Notes: generated by a model not told the origin, from the letters alone. A DNA stretch of 64,000 nucleotides from CAVVAH01 sp963746175 (GCA_963746175.1 CAVVAH010000004.1:1302001-1366000); one strand, 5' to 3'. Shown: positions 16,202 through 24,680, counted from the stretch's first letter. Program-made: numbers and translations.

Positions 16202-17473
16202 GTGGGCCTGGTCGTGCAGAAGTACGGCGGTTCGTCCGTCGCCGACGCCGACGGGATCAAGCGGGTCGCCAAGCGCATCGTCGACACCCGCAAGGCCGGC
16301 CACGACGTCGTGGTGGCCGTGTCGGCGATGGGCGACACGACCGACGAGCTGGTCGACCTCGCCCAGCAGGTCAGTCCGCTGCCCGGGGGCCGCGAGCTCG
16401 ACATGCTGCTCACCGCGGGTGAGCGGATCTCGATGGCGCTGCTGGCCATGGCCATCGCCAACCTGGGCCACCAGGCGCGGTCGTACACCGGCAGCCAGGC
16501 CGGCGTCATCACCGACTCCAGCCACGGCAAGGCCCGCATCATCGACGTCACGCCGGGTCGCATCCGGTCGGCGCTCGACGAGGGCGCGATCGTCATCGTC
16601 GCCGGCTTCCAGGGCGTCTCCCAGGACACCAAGGAGATCACCACCCTCGGCCGCGGCGGCACCGACACGACTGCCGTCGCGCTGGCGGCCGCTCTCGGTG
16701 CCGAGGTCTGCGAGATCTACACCGACGTCGACGGCGTCTTCTCCGCCGACCCGCGCATCGTGCCCACCGCGCGCCGCCTCCCGCGGATCTCCTACGAGGA
16801 GATGCTCGAGATGGCGGCGTCCGGCGCGAAGGTGCTGCACCTGCGGTGCGTGGAGTACGCCCGCCGCTACGCCATCCCGGTCCACGTCCGTTCGTCGTTC
16901 TCGCAGCGCGAGGGCACGTGGGTCACCGATCTACCGCAAGGGGTCGACTCCATGGAGCAGGCGATCATCTCCGGCGTCGCGCACGACCGCAGCGAGGCCA
17001 AGATCACGGTGGTCGGCGTGCCCGACAAGCCGGGCGAGGCGGCCGCGATCTTCCGCGCCGTCTCCGCCGCCGAGATCAACATCGACATGATCGTGCAGAA
17101 CATCTCGGCGGCCGCCACCGGCCGTACCGACATCTCGTTCACGCTGCCCAAGAGCGACGGCGCCACCGCGATGGCCGCGCTCGACCGGATCCGCGACGAG
17201 GTCGGCTTCGAGGACCTGCTCTACGACGACCAGGTCGGCAAGGTCTCCCTCGTCGGCGCGGGCATGCGCTCGCACCCTGGTGTGTCGGCGACGTTCTTCG
17301 GCGCGCTCGCCGACGCCGGCGTGAACATCGAGATGATCTCGACCTCGGAGATCCGGATCTCGGTCGTCGTGCGCGGGGCCGACGTCGACTCCGCGGTGAC
17401 GGCGGTGCACACGGCGTTCGAGCTCGACAGCACCGAGTCCGAGGCCGTCGTCTACGGAGGCACCGGCCGATGA
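16202..17473 (+). CDS. lysC: Aspartate kinase
   Basis: 423 residues from GTG (VGLVVQKYGGSSVADADGIK). N-terminal kinase domain with KYGGSS, and two ACT domains from about 265 (VVGVPDKPGEAAAIF and VGAGMRSHPGVSATFF). It makes aspartyl-4-phosphate, first step to lysine, methionine, threonine and diaminopimelate; the ACT domains are the feedback-inhibition site. An internal start at 16952 may give the separate beta subunit known in actinobacteria. The ATGA end carries the 80-bp cassette before asd. Confidence 0.95.
   Translation: MGLVVQKYGGSSVADADGIKRVAKRIVDTRKAGHDVVVAVSAMGDTTDELVDLAQQVSPLPGGRELDMLLTAGERISMALLAMAIANLGHQARSYTGSQAGVITDSSHGKARIIDVTPGRIRSALDEGAIVIVAGFQGVSQDTKEITTLGRGGTDTTAVALAAALGAEVCEIYTDVDGVFSADPRIVPTARRLPRISYEEMLEMAASGAKVLHLRCVEYARRYAIPVHVRSSFSQREGTWVTDLPQGVDSMEQAIISGVAHDRSEAKITVVGVPDKPGEAAAIFRAVSAAEINIDMIVQNISAAATGRTDISFTLPKSDGATAMAALDRIRDEVGFEDLLYDDQVGKVSLVGAGMRSHPGVSATFFGALADAGVNIEMISTSEIRISVVVRGADVDSAVTAVHTAFELDSTESEAVVYGGTGR
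16938..16954 (+). promoter_or_regulatory. Internal ribosome site for the aspartokinase beta subunit
   Basis: AAGGGG at 16938-16943 precedes an in-frame ATG at 16952-16954 (codon 251 of lysC), just before the ACT domains. Corynebacterial and streptomycete aspartokinases are alpha2beta2, beta arising from such an internal start, so this is the expected place. Confidence 0.55.
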
Positions 17474-17553
17474 GAATCCCCACGACGTCCTGCGCGCTCG
17501 GTTCTTCTCCGCGCGTCACTGCGGCGCGCACGATGCCGCGGGGGCCCCGATGA
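17470..17553 (+). repeat. 80-bp hairpin cassette at an ATGA junction (copy 1, lysC-asd)
   Basis: Between lysC and asd, 76 bases (17474-17549) are flanked by ATGA on both sides (17470-17473 and 17550-17553). Deleting one unit would restore a plain ATGA overlap of the two genes. The ends TCCCCACG and CCGCGGGGGCCCCG are identical to those of the unit at 33314-33397, which has exactly the same length. CCCCACGACGTCCTGCGCGC (from 17478) can pair with the segment ending in the GGGG at 17540-17543 over about 21 bp with 3 mismatches, burying the G-run 5-9 bases before the asd ATG. Confidence 0.7.
17470..17553 (+). CDS. 27-codon ORF bridging lysC and asd
   Basis: An ATG overlapping the lysC stop opens a 27-codon frame (begins MRIPTTSCALGSS, ends MPRGPR) whose TGA overlaps the asd ATG. 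The unit at 33314 has an ORF of identical length with the same double overlap. The peptides are not alike and the conserved bases are out of phase, so it may only carry ribosomes across the hairpin to the next start. Translation is unproven. Confidence 0.3.
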   Translation: MRIPTTSCALGSSPRVTAARTMPRGPR

Positions 17554-18593
17554 AGAGCGAGGGCTTGACCGTCGGTGTCGTCGGTGCGACCGGGCAGGTC
17601 GGCACGGTGATGCGCCGGCTGCTCGCCGAGCGCGACTTCCCGGTGGGGCGCATCCGCTACTTCGCGTCGTCGCGGTCGGCCGGCACCACGCTGCCGTGGC
17701 GCGACGGCGAGGTCGTGGTCGAGGACGCCGAGGCCGCAGACGTCAGCGGCCTCGACATCGCGCTCTTCTCGGCCGGCGGGGCGACGTCGAGGGCGCTGGC
17801 TCCCCGGTACACCGAGGCCGGTGCCGTCGTCGTCGACAACTCCTCGGCCTGGCGGATGGACCCCGACGTGCCGCTCGTGGTCTCGGAGGTCAACCCCGAG
17901 GCGATCGCCGACGCCCGCAAGGGCATCATCGCGAACCCCAACTGCACGACGATGGCTGCGATGCCGGTGCTCAAGCCGCTGCACGACGAGGCCGGCCTGG
18001 TCCGGCTGGTCGCGAGCACCTACCAGGCGGTCTCCGGCAGCGGGCTGTCCGGCGTCGACGAGCTCGACAAGCAGGTCCGCCAGGTCGTCGACCGGGCCAC
18101 CGACCTGGTGCACGACGGCTCGGCGGTGCAGTTCCCCACGCCGCAGAAGTACGTCGCGCCGATCGCCTTCAACGTCCTCCCGATGGCGGGTTCGCTCGTC
18201 GACGACGGCTCCTTCGAGACCGACGAGGAGCAGAAGCTGCGCAACGAGAGCCGGAAGATCCTCGGCATCCCGGACCTGTTCGTCTCCGGGACCTGTGTCC
18301 GGGTCCCGGTCTTCACCGGTCACTCGCTGTCGATCAACGCCGAGTTCGCCCGGCCGCTGTCCGTCGAGCGCGCGCAAGCCCTGCTCGCCGCCGCGCCGGG
18401 TGTCGAGCTCGCCGACGTCCCCACGCCGCTGCACGCCGCGGGTCGCGACCCGTCGTACGTCGGCCGCCTCCGGCAGGACCCCGGCGTCCCGGACGGCCGC
18501 GGGCTGGTGCTCTTCGTGAGCAACGACAACCTGCGCAAGGGTGCGGCACTCAACGCCGTGCAGATCGCCGAGCTCGTCGCCGCCGGCCTCTGA
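17550..18593 (+). CDS. asd: Aspartate-semialdehyde dehydrogenase
   Basis: 347 residues. N-terminal NADP-binding GVVGATGQVGTVMRRLL, catalytic Cys in ANPNCTTMAAMPVL (about 132), and the GHSLSINAEFARPL segment with the active-site His. It reduces aspartyl phosphate to the semialdehyde, the branch to lysine/DAP and threonine/methionine. Coupled to lysC across the 80-bp cassette; the ATG is fixed by the ATGA junction. Length normal. Confidence 0.96.
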   Translation: MKSEGLTVGVVGATGQVGTVMRRLLAERDFPVGRIRYFASSRSAGTTLPWRDGEVVVEDAEAADVSGLDIALFSAGGATSRALAPRYTEAGAVVVDNSSAWRMDPDVPLVVSEVNPEAIADARKGIIANPNCTTMAAMPVLKPLHDEAGLVRLVASTYQAVSGSGLSGVDELDKQVRQVVDRATDLVHDGSAVQFPTPQKYVAPIAFNVLPMAGSLVDDGSFETDEEQKLRNESRKILGIPDLFVSGTCVRVPVFTGHSLSINAEFARPLSVERAQALLAAAPGVELADVPTPLHAAGRDPSYVGRLRQDPGVPDGRGLVLFVSNDNLRKGAALNAVQIAELVAAGL

Positions 18594-18604
18594 CGAGCGC
18601 GGCT

Positions 18605-18880
18605 CTAGCCGATGCCGCGTTCCAGGGTCGTCATCCGGGCGTCCAGCCCGGCCACGGCTGCCCGCAGGCCCGACACCTGCTCGGTGAGGGCGTCGATGCG
18701 GCCACCGAGCCGGCCGTCCATCGACTCCATCCGCCCGTCGAGCGAGTCCATCCGGCTGCCGATCTGGCCGCCGAGGTCGTCGATGCGCGCACCCAGCACG
18801 TGGAGCACGGCGTAGAACGCCCCGCCGAGCAGCGCGAACGCGCTCAGCACCACGGTGAGCAGCACCTCGGTCGGCACCAT
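18605..18880 (-). CDS. Membrane-anchored coiled-coil protein
   Basis: 91 residues from ATG (MVPTEVLLTVVLSAFALLGG). One N-terminal transmembrane helix is followed by a strict coiled coil: GGQIGSRMDSLDGRMESMDG and GGRIDALTEQVSGL, with Met/Leu/Ile repeating about every 3-4 residues. This layout suits a small scaffold or a sensor of membrane state. No known family; convergent with asd, 11 bp apart. Confidence 0.6.
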   Translation of the reverse strand: MVPTEVLLTVVLSAFALLGGAFYAVLHVLGARIDDLGGQIGSRMDSLDGRMESMDGRLGGRIDALTEQVSGLRAAVAGLDARMTTLERGIG

Positions 18881-19058
18881 CTGCACAGTCTGACCCCTCG
18901 TCCACCTCGAGCACCATGCGTCCAGCCTGGCCGGGCGGCGTGGCGGTGGCGCGCTCGCGGCAGACCTGTGGACGGTCCACCCCGCAGCCCGGGCCTGGGG
19001 ACGACCGACGGGCGCGCGAAGCCGCACGGGCGGTCACACCGGTCGGGCTCGTGCCGTC

Positions 19059-19832
19059 CTACATGCGGGATCTCAGGACGTCGACCTCGCAGCCGGGCAG
19101 GAACGGGTCGAATCCGTGCTCGATCAGCCAGCGGATCGCCAGCAGGCTGCGCACGGACCACCACGCGCGCATCACGTCGAGGTCGACGTCGGTGCCGTAG
19201 CCGGCGACGACGTCGCCGACGTGCTCCTCGTGCCCGAACGTCACGCTGGCGAGGTCGTACAGGGCATCGCCCGGGGCCGCCTCGGACCAGTCGAGCACGC
19301 CGGTGACCTCGTCACCGGCGACGAACACGTGGGTGACCTGCAGGTCGCCGTGCGTGAACACAGGTGTCCACGGCCGGAGTGCGGCCTCGGCGACCTGACG
19401 GTTGCGCGTGACCAGGTCGGTGGGCAGGACGACGTTCGTGACGAGCCACTCGCACTGGTCGTCGAGGTGCGCCGGCAGCTCGTCGAGGCTCCTCGTGCCG
19501 GGCCACGGCGGCAGCGGCGCGTCGTGCAGCCTCCGGACGGCGGCACCCGCCGCGGCCCATGCCGCCGACGACGCGACCGAGGGCTCGCCGAGGCGGCCGA
19601 GTGCCGTCCCCGGGAGGGCGGCGAGCGCGAGCACGGGCGGCCTCCGCCACAGCACCTCGGGAGTCGGGATCGGCGCCATGGCCATCGCCTCGACCTCGAC
19701 GTCGGTGCGGGTCTGGTCGGCGTCGATCTTCAGGAACACGTCACCGACGCGCAGGGTCGCGCGCTCGTGATGAGCGACGACGACCTCGACCTCCTCCACG
19801 TCGGCCTTTATAGCGGTGGTCGCGCCGAGCAC
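19059..19832 (-). CDS. APH-family phosphotransferase
   Basis: 257 residues from a GTG lying directly against the stop of the next gene upstream. Aminoglycoside/choline-kinase fold: FTHGDLQVTHVFV is the catalytic loop (Asp), VLDWSEAAPGDALYDLA the Mg-binding DFG-like motif, RLHDAPLPPWPG the connecting segment. Substrate unknown; many relatives act on sugars, choline or antibiotics. Part of the sigma-factor transcript (21544 leftwards). Confidence 0.85.
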   Translation of the reverse strand: MLGATTAIKADVEEVEVVVAHHERATLRVGDVFLKIDADQTRTDVEVEAMAMAPIPTPEVLWRRPPVLALAALPGTALGRLGEPSVASSAAWAAAGAAVRRLHDAPLPPWPGTRSLDELPAHLDDQCEWLVTNVVLPTDLVTRNRQVAEAALRPWTPVFTHGDLQVTHVFVAGDEVTGVLDWSEAAPGDALYDLASVTFGHEEHVGDVVAGYGTDVDLDVMRAWWSVRSLLAIRWLIEHGFDPFLPGCEVDVLRSRM

Positions 19833-21023
19833 TCAGCGCGGCGTGAGCTGGACGTACCAGTCGCTGGCGTCGCCCGTGCGGGTGCCGGTGAGCGGCACCG
19901 GGTCGGTCCCGTCGTACCGCATCAGGACGAGCCCGTTCTTGAACTCGTCGGTGCCCCGGCACGGCGCGGAGCAGCCGGCGATCGTGACGACGTGCTCGTC
20001 GTCGGCCCAGCCGAGCACCTGCAGCGCGTCCTGGCGGTAGACCTCGCCGCTGCTGTTGTCGGTGATCGCTGTCGGGAGTCCTGACGACTGCGTGATGGTG
20101 AAGCGACCGTCGGGAGACGTGAGCGGGAGGTCGACGTCCGGGCCGAGGTTGAGCTGGTAGGTGTCCAGGTCCTCGGGCTCGGCCCGCGTGCCGTCGAGGT
20201 GGAACCACCTCTTGTCCAGATCACCGGAGACGGTGTCGAAGACCCCGGTGCCGTCGTGGGTCCAGTGCAGGTCGGCCCGGCCGCTGAACGGGTCGGAGCC
20301 AGTGGCGGACCAGGTCGACGTACCGGCGGTGGGATCCACCACGAGGAACCCCGTGCGGCTGCCGCGGCCGACCCGGTAGGCGTCGGGCCCCACCTGCTTC
20401 TCCAGGTCGGGGTCGCCGTCGTAGGTCGTGGCGAGGAGGCGGGAGCCGTCGGGCGACCAGACGAGGGAGGCCACCGGGTGGTCCACCGGGATCCAGCGGA
20501 CCACGTCACCCGTGGCGAGGTCGAGGATCCCGATCCGCGATGTCGGCAGGTCGCCCTCGAGGACGGCAGCGGTCTCGACGCCCGGCGCGACCGAGACGTA
20601 GCTCCAGTCGGTGGGCCGGTAGCGGCCCGCGGTCGGGTCCAGCACGGCGTAGTGCCGGTGGATGCTCTGCCAGCCGTCGCCGGTGGGGGTCTGCTCGAAG
20701 GTGACGATGGCGGACACGGCCAGGTCACCCGCGGCCACCAGGTCCCGCGGCGGGTTGTTCGCGGTGTCGGCGCTCACGGACAGGTCGTCATGCAGCGCAG
20801 GGGCCGCCTGCCGCGCGGTGTCGCCCAGCGGTCCCCAGATGCCAGCGGCCGTCACCGCCACTGCGACCGCCGTCGCGGTCGCCACCCCGGCCAGCAGCGG
20901 GACGGCCCGGCGGCGCCGTACCTGCCGTCGGCCGGCGAGGGCGCGGTCGGCGAGGTCGTGCGGGACGACGGCCTCCTGCGACCAGTCGCGCAGGGCGTCG
21001 GTCAGGAGCGTGGTGTCGGTCAT
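19833..21023 (-). CDS. Membrane-anchored beta-propeller-like protein in sigma operon
   Basis: 396 residues; the ATG overlaps the sigma-factor stop (ATGA). About 40 cytoplasmic residues (LTDALRDWSQEAVVPHDLAD) are followed by one transmembrane helix (VPLLAGVATATAVAVAVTAAG, about 42-62) and a large outer domain with repeated blade-like strands (VASLVWSPDGSRLLATTYDG, ADLHWTHDGTGVFDTVSGD, TSPDGRFTITQ), TolB/WD40-like. The topology is that of an anti-sigma factor, but no zinc HxxxCxxC motif is present. Possible sensor of the sigma factor. Confidence 0.7.
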   Translation of the reverse strand: MTDTTLLTDALRDWSQEAVVPHDLADRALAGRRQVRRRRAVPLLAGVATATAVAVAVTAAGIWGPLGDTARQAAPALHDDLSVSADTANNPPRDLVAAGDLAVSAIVTFEQTPTGDGWQSIHRHYAVLDPTAGRYRPTDWSYVSVAPGVETAAVLEGDLPTSRIGILDLATGDVVRWIPVDHPVASLVWSPDGSRLLATTYDGDPDLEKQVGPDAYRVGRGSRTGFLVVDPTAGTSTWSATGSDPFSGRADLHWTHDGTGVFDTVSGDLDKRWFHLDGTRAEPEDLDTYQLNLGPDVDLPLTSPDGRFTITQSSGLPTAITDNSSGEVYRQDALQVLGWADDEHVVTIAGCSAPCRGTDEFKNGLVLMRYDGTDPVPLTGTRTGDASDWYVQLTPR

Positions 21024-21544
21024 CGCGCGGCCTCCTCGGGCAGCGTCAGGTCGGAGAGAGCGGGAGTGCGCTCGCGGAGCAGGGCCAGAGAGCGGTGGGC
21101 GGTGCTTCGGACGGTGCCGACGCTCACCCCGAGGGTGTCGGCCACGTCGCGCTCGCTCATGTCCTCGAGGTAACGCAGCACCAGCACGGCGCGCTGGCGG
21201 TTCGTCAGGGTGGACAGCGCCTGCCGCAGTGCCAGCCGGAGGTCGACCGTTGCGGTCTGGTCCGGCGTCGGGGACTCGGGCAGGTCGGCGTGCGGGTGTG
21301 CGCGCTCGTTGCGGTTGCTCGGCCGCCGCCACCAGCTCACCTGGTGCCGGTACATCGCCTGCCGGACGTACGCCTCGGGCGTCTCGATCCGGCCCCAGCG
21401 CGGCACGGCGCGGCTGAGCGCCGACTGCACCAGGTCCTCCGCGGCGTGCTGGTCACCCCCGGTCAGCAGGTAGCCGAGCCGCATCAACGCCGGACCGCGC
21501 GCCGCCACGAAGTCGCGGAAGCTGCGTTCGTCGTCGGCGTCCAT
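21020..21544 (-). CDS. SigE-family ECF sigma factor
   Basis: 174 residues from ATG (MDADDERSFRDFVAARGPAL). Region 2 with RLGYLLTGGDQHAAEDLVQSAL and region 4 with LPESPTPDQ to VLRYLEDMSERDVADTLGVS and GTVRSTAHRSLALLRE are present; the size and the FRDFVAARG start match the actinobacterial SigE-type group. Heads a three-gene operon with the propeller protein and a phosphotransferase, all overlapping or abutting. Confidence 0.88.
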   Translation of the reverse strand: MDADDERSFRDFVAARGPALMRLGYLLTGGDQHAAEDLVQSALSRAVPRWGRIETPEAYVRQAMYRHQVSWWRRPSNRNERAHPHADLPESPTPDQTATVDLRLALRQALSTLTNRQRAVLVLRYLEDMSERDVADTLGVSVGTVRSTAHRSLALLRERTPALSDLTLPEEAAR

Positions 21545-21641
21545 CAACGTCCCCCAGCTGCAGCTCGGTGCGTCACATAGTCCCTGACGCGCGAGACCCC
21601 TAGCCGCTATGCGTCCGCTCGGGCTCCGTGGTCGCTGTGGG

Positions 21642-22805
21642 TCACGGGGGGCCGCTGCCCAGCAGCCAGATGGCGCCGTAGCACGCCGACAGGCCGCCAA
21701 GAGCGCAGCCGAGCACCGCGAGCCGACGCGCCGGCCAGCGGCTGAGTCTCACGGCTGCCGGGATCAGCAGCGTGAACACGGGGAGCAGGTACCGGGGCTT
21801 CGACCCGAAGTAGGACGAGGTCGTGAGCGCGGCCACCACCGAGACAGCGGTGAAGACGACCAGGGGGAGCGGGTACCGGTCGCGCCACAGGAGCCAGACC
21901 TGCGCGACCAGCACGACGAGCGCGGCGACCAGGGCCAGGGCCGCCACCGGCCGATGGGCCAGCATCTGCACGGTCCACGTGACGAACGCGGCTCCACCGT
22001 CGAACCTGTTGCCCCAGGCGCCCATGACGTCCAGGTAGCCGCGCGCCGAGTGCTCGCGCACGCCGACGAACCCCAGGTAGCCCAGCGTGCCGAGCGGTGC
22101 GAGCGCGGCGCCGGCGACGATCCGTCCGGTCGGTCGGTGCGCCTCGCCCCGGTCGCGGACGAGCATGACGACGGCGGACGCGACGAGGGCGAGAGCGACG
22201 GCGGCCCCGAAGGGACGGGTGAGGCCGGCGAGAGCGGCGAGCGCGCCGGCCACGACGTAGCGCCCGCGCTGCCAGGCGGCGAGCGACCAGGCCGCAAGGG
22301 CGGTGAGCAGCGACTCGGTGTACGCCATCGACTGGACCACCGAGACGGGTGTGACCGACCACAGGGCCGCCGTGATCAGCCCGGCGCGCGCGTCGGCGAC
22401 CTGCGTCGTGAGGGTGTAGATGCCGAGGGCTGCCACGCAGGAGCAGACCGCGCTGACCAGCAGCCCGGCGTGCATCGTCGACAGAGTGGTCACGTTCGCG
22501 ACGACGTGCTCGAGCCACGGGTACAGCGGGAAGAACGCGTAGTCGACCAGCGTGCGCCCGTCCGGCACCGTGTGGACGTGGCCGTAGCCGTGCTCGGCGA
22601 TGCGGCGGTACCAGGTGGCGTCCCAGCGCTCCAGCGCCCGCAGCCCGGGGCGGTGCACCAGCAGTCCTGCCACGACGAGGGCGGCCAGCGTGACGAGCCG
22701 GGCGGCGACGTGGATGCCGAGGACCAGCGCGAGGTCCTGACGGGTCGTCGAAGCGGACCACCGTCGAGGCCGGTGGCCTGCCGCGATGCCTGTCTGCAGG
22801 TCCGT
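21642..22805 (-). CDS. Multi-pass mannosyltransferase-like membrane protein
   Basis: A GT39/PIG-V-like membrane glycosyltransferase: DATWYRRIAEHGYG is the catalytic-loop motif (Asp, Trp, Tyr), FFPLYPWLEHVV follows, then about eight hydrophobic helices to the C-terminus. The first usual start codon, GTG at 22673, would cut off an upstream in-frame helix (LALVLGIHVAARLVTLAALV). No ATG, GTG or TTG occurs upstream in that frame before a stop at 22923; AGGGGAGG lies 7 bases before an ACG at 22805, so I place the start there tentatively. Expected lipid-linked sugar donor. Confidence 0.65.
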   Translation of the reverse strand, partial: TDLQTGIAAGHRPRRWSASTTRQDLALVLGIHVAARLVTLAALVVAGLLVHRPGLRALERWDATWYRRIAEHGYGHVHTVPDGRTLVDYAFFPLYPWLEHVVANVTTLSTMHAGLLVSAVCSCVAALGIYTLTTQVADARAGLITAALWSVTPVSVVQSMAYTESLLTALAAWSLAAWQRGRYVVAGALAALAGLTRPFGAAVALALVASAVVMLVRDRGEAHRPTGRIVAGAALAPLGTLGYLGFVGVREHSARGYLDVMGAWGNRFDGGAAFVTWTVQMLAHRPVAALALVAALVVLVAQVWLLWRDRYPLPLVVFTAVSVVAALTTSSYFGSKPRYLLPVFTLLIPAAVRLSRWPARRLAVLGCALGGLSACYGAIWLLGSGPP

Positions 22806-22962
22806 GGTGCTGCCTCCCCTGGGCCCAGCGTGTCGCGGAGTGGTGGTTTCCGCACCCGACGTGCCCGGATCGTGATGCGCAAGCCACCACTCGGCGTGGC
22901 CTACGGGCAGGCGAACGGCCGGTCACCGTGGAGATGACCGGCCGCTGCGCTACTGCCTCGTG

Positions 22963-23036
22963 TCGGGGTGGCGGGATTTGAACCCACGACCTCTGCGTCC
23001 CGAACGCAGCGCGCTACCAAGCTGCGCTACACCCCG
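22963..23036 (-). tRNA. tRNA-Pro, anticodon CGG
   Basis: Minus strand: acceptor CGGGGTG pairs with CACCCCG, discriminator A. D arm TAGCGCAGCTTGGTAGCGCG, anticodon stem CTGCG/CGCAG with loop TTCGGGA (anticodon CGG, complement of 23000-23002) and T arm GTGGGTTCAAATCCCGC. No encoded CCA. Reads CCG. Confidence 0.95.
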
Positions 23037-23085
23037 GAGGAGCCCGGCAAGTCTAGCCGAGCCGCCGAGCCCGCCTCACCAGGGT

Positions 23086-23989
23086 TCAGGACGGCCGGGC
23101 GACCAGCGTGAGCAACGTCGCCTCCGGCGGGCAGGCGAACCGGATCGGCGCGAACGGCGAGGTCCCGAGGCCGGCCGAGACGTGCAGGAACGCGGTACGG
23201 CCGGCCGACTGCCAGGTCGAGAGGCCCTTGGCCTGCCGCCGGGGCAGGTCGCAGTTGGTGACCAGGGCGCCGACGCCGGGGACGCAGACCTGGCCGCCGT
23301 GGGTGTGCCCGGCGACCACCAGTGCCAGGCCGTCGGCCACCATCGGGTCCAGCACCCGGCGGTACGGCGCGTGGGTCACGCCCAGCGAGAGGTCCGCCGA
23401 CGGGTCCGCGGGCGCCGACACCTCGGCGTAGCGGTCGGCGCGGATGTGCGCGTCGTCGGTGCCGACCAGCTCGAGCTCGCGGTGGTCGACCTTGACCCGG
23501 GCCCGGGCGTTGTCCAGGTCGACCCAGCCCGCGGCCAGCAGCCCCTCACGCAGGTCCTCGGTCGGCAGCCGGCGCTCGCCCAGGCGGACCGGCGCGGCCC
23601 GGGACGAGGTAGCGCAGCGGGTTCTTGAGCATCGGGGCGTAGTAGTCGTTCGAGCCCATCACGAAGGCACCCGGCAGCTCGAGCAGCGGGCCCAGGGCGT
23701 CCAGCACCTCGGGCACCGCGTCGACGTGGGCCAGGTTGTCCCCGGTGTCGACGACGAGGTCCGGCTCGAGGCCGGCCAGCGCGCGGACCCAGTCCTTCTT
23801 CTTCTGCTGGTACGGCGTGAGGTGCAGGTCCGACAGGTGCAGCACGCGCAGCGGTCGCTGGCCGGGCGGGAGCACCGGCACCTCGGCGCGACGCAGCCGG
23901 AAGGCGTGGACCTCGTAGCCCGCCGCCCAGCCGAGGCAGGCAGCGCCGACCGCCGTACCCCCGGCGAGGACACCGAGCGGCACGGTCAT
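23086..23989 (-). pseudogene. Metallophosphoesterase, apparent frameshift
   Basis: The 5' part (start ATG at 23989; GTG 24028 possible) encodes a membrane-anchored calcineurin-like phosphoesterase with HLSDLHL, VDTGDNLAH and GSNDYYAP; it hits a stop at 23546. The frame then continues one base over with LRYLVPGR to LGERRLPTEDLREGLLAAGW, VDLDNARARVKV and VAGHTHGGQVC, ending at 23086. The two parts join only by a +1 shift close to 23590-23625. Intact, it would be about 300 residues with all metal-binding motifs. Either a genuine broken gene or a base-call error in a GC-rich run. Confidence 0.8.
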
Positions 23990-24067
23990 CCGGCGAGGGA
24001 GCGGCTGCACCCGACGATGCTGACACACCGGGCGGCACCCTCACGCCGACGCTGCGAGGATGGGCCC

Positions 24068-24526
24068 ATGAGCGCTCTGAAGGACCGGTTGCAGTCCGAC
24101 CTCACCACGGCGATGAAGGCGCGCGACGAGCTGCGCTCCGCGACGCTGCGGATGGTCCTCACCGCGGTGAAGACCGAGGAGGTGGCCGGCAAGTCGGCCC
24201 GCGAGCTCGACGACGCCGAGGTGGTCACGGTGCTCACCCGGGAGGGCAAGAAGCGCCGGGAGGCCGCGGAGGCGTTCGACCAGGGTGGCCGGCCGGAGCG
24301 GGCCGAGCGCGAGCGGGCCGAGGGCGAGGTCATCGGCGAGTACCTGCCCGCCCAGCTCGGCGACGACGAGCTGCGCGACCTCGTCGCGGCCGCGATCGCC
24401 GAGACGGGCGCCGCCGGACCGCAGGCCATGGGCCAGGTCATGAGGGTCGTCAGCCCGAAGACCGCCGGCAAGGCCGAGGGCGGCCGGGTCGCCGCCGAGG
24501 TGAAGAAGCAGCTCGCGAACGGCTGA
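24068..24526 (+). CDS. GatB/YqeY domain protein
   Basis: 152 residues from ATG: MSALKDRLQSDLTTAMKARDE then the LRMVLTAVKTEEV core. Family motifs EYLPAQLGDDELRDLVAAAI and VSPKTAGKAEGGRVAAEVKK resemble the tail domain of GatB that positions tRNA. Free-standing YqeY proteins have unknown function. Divergent from the broken metallophosphoesterase. Confidence 0.88.
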   Translation: MSALKDRLQSDLTTAMKARDELRSATLRMVLTAVKTEEVAGKSARELDDAEVVTVLTREGKKRREAAEAFDQGGRPERAERERAEGEVIGEYLPAQLGDDELRDLVAAAIAETGAAGPQAMGQVMRVVSPKTAGKAEGGRVAAEVKKQLANG

Positions 24527-24652
24527 GCCCTTTCCCGCCGTCGTGGCTGAGGTCAGGTCAGCCAGGACCAGGACGCTCCTCGTGCCGGGCCGCGCGCCGT
24601 CGGTCCCTGTCCGCATGGCGGACGTGACCGGTCTACAGCGGGTGAAAGCCCC

Positions 24653-24680
24653 CGACAACAGGCGGGTAGCCCTGTTGTCG
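24653..24680. terminator. Hairpin after yqeY-like gene
   Basis: Arms CGACAACAGG (24653-24662) and CCTGTTGTCG (24671-24680), 10 bp, loop of 8. A third CCTGTTGT sits at 24691-24698. Between convergent genes, 126 bases after the yqeY-like stop. Confidence 0.5.
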
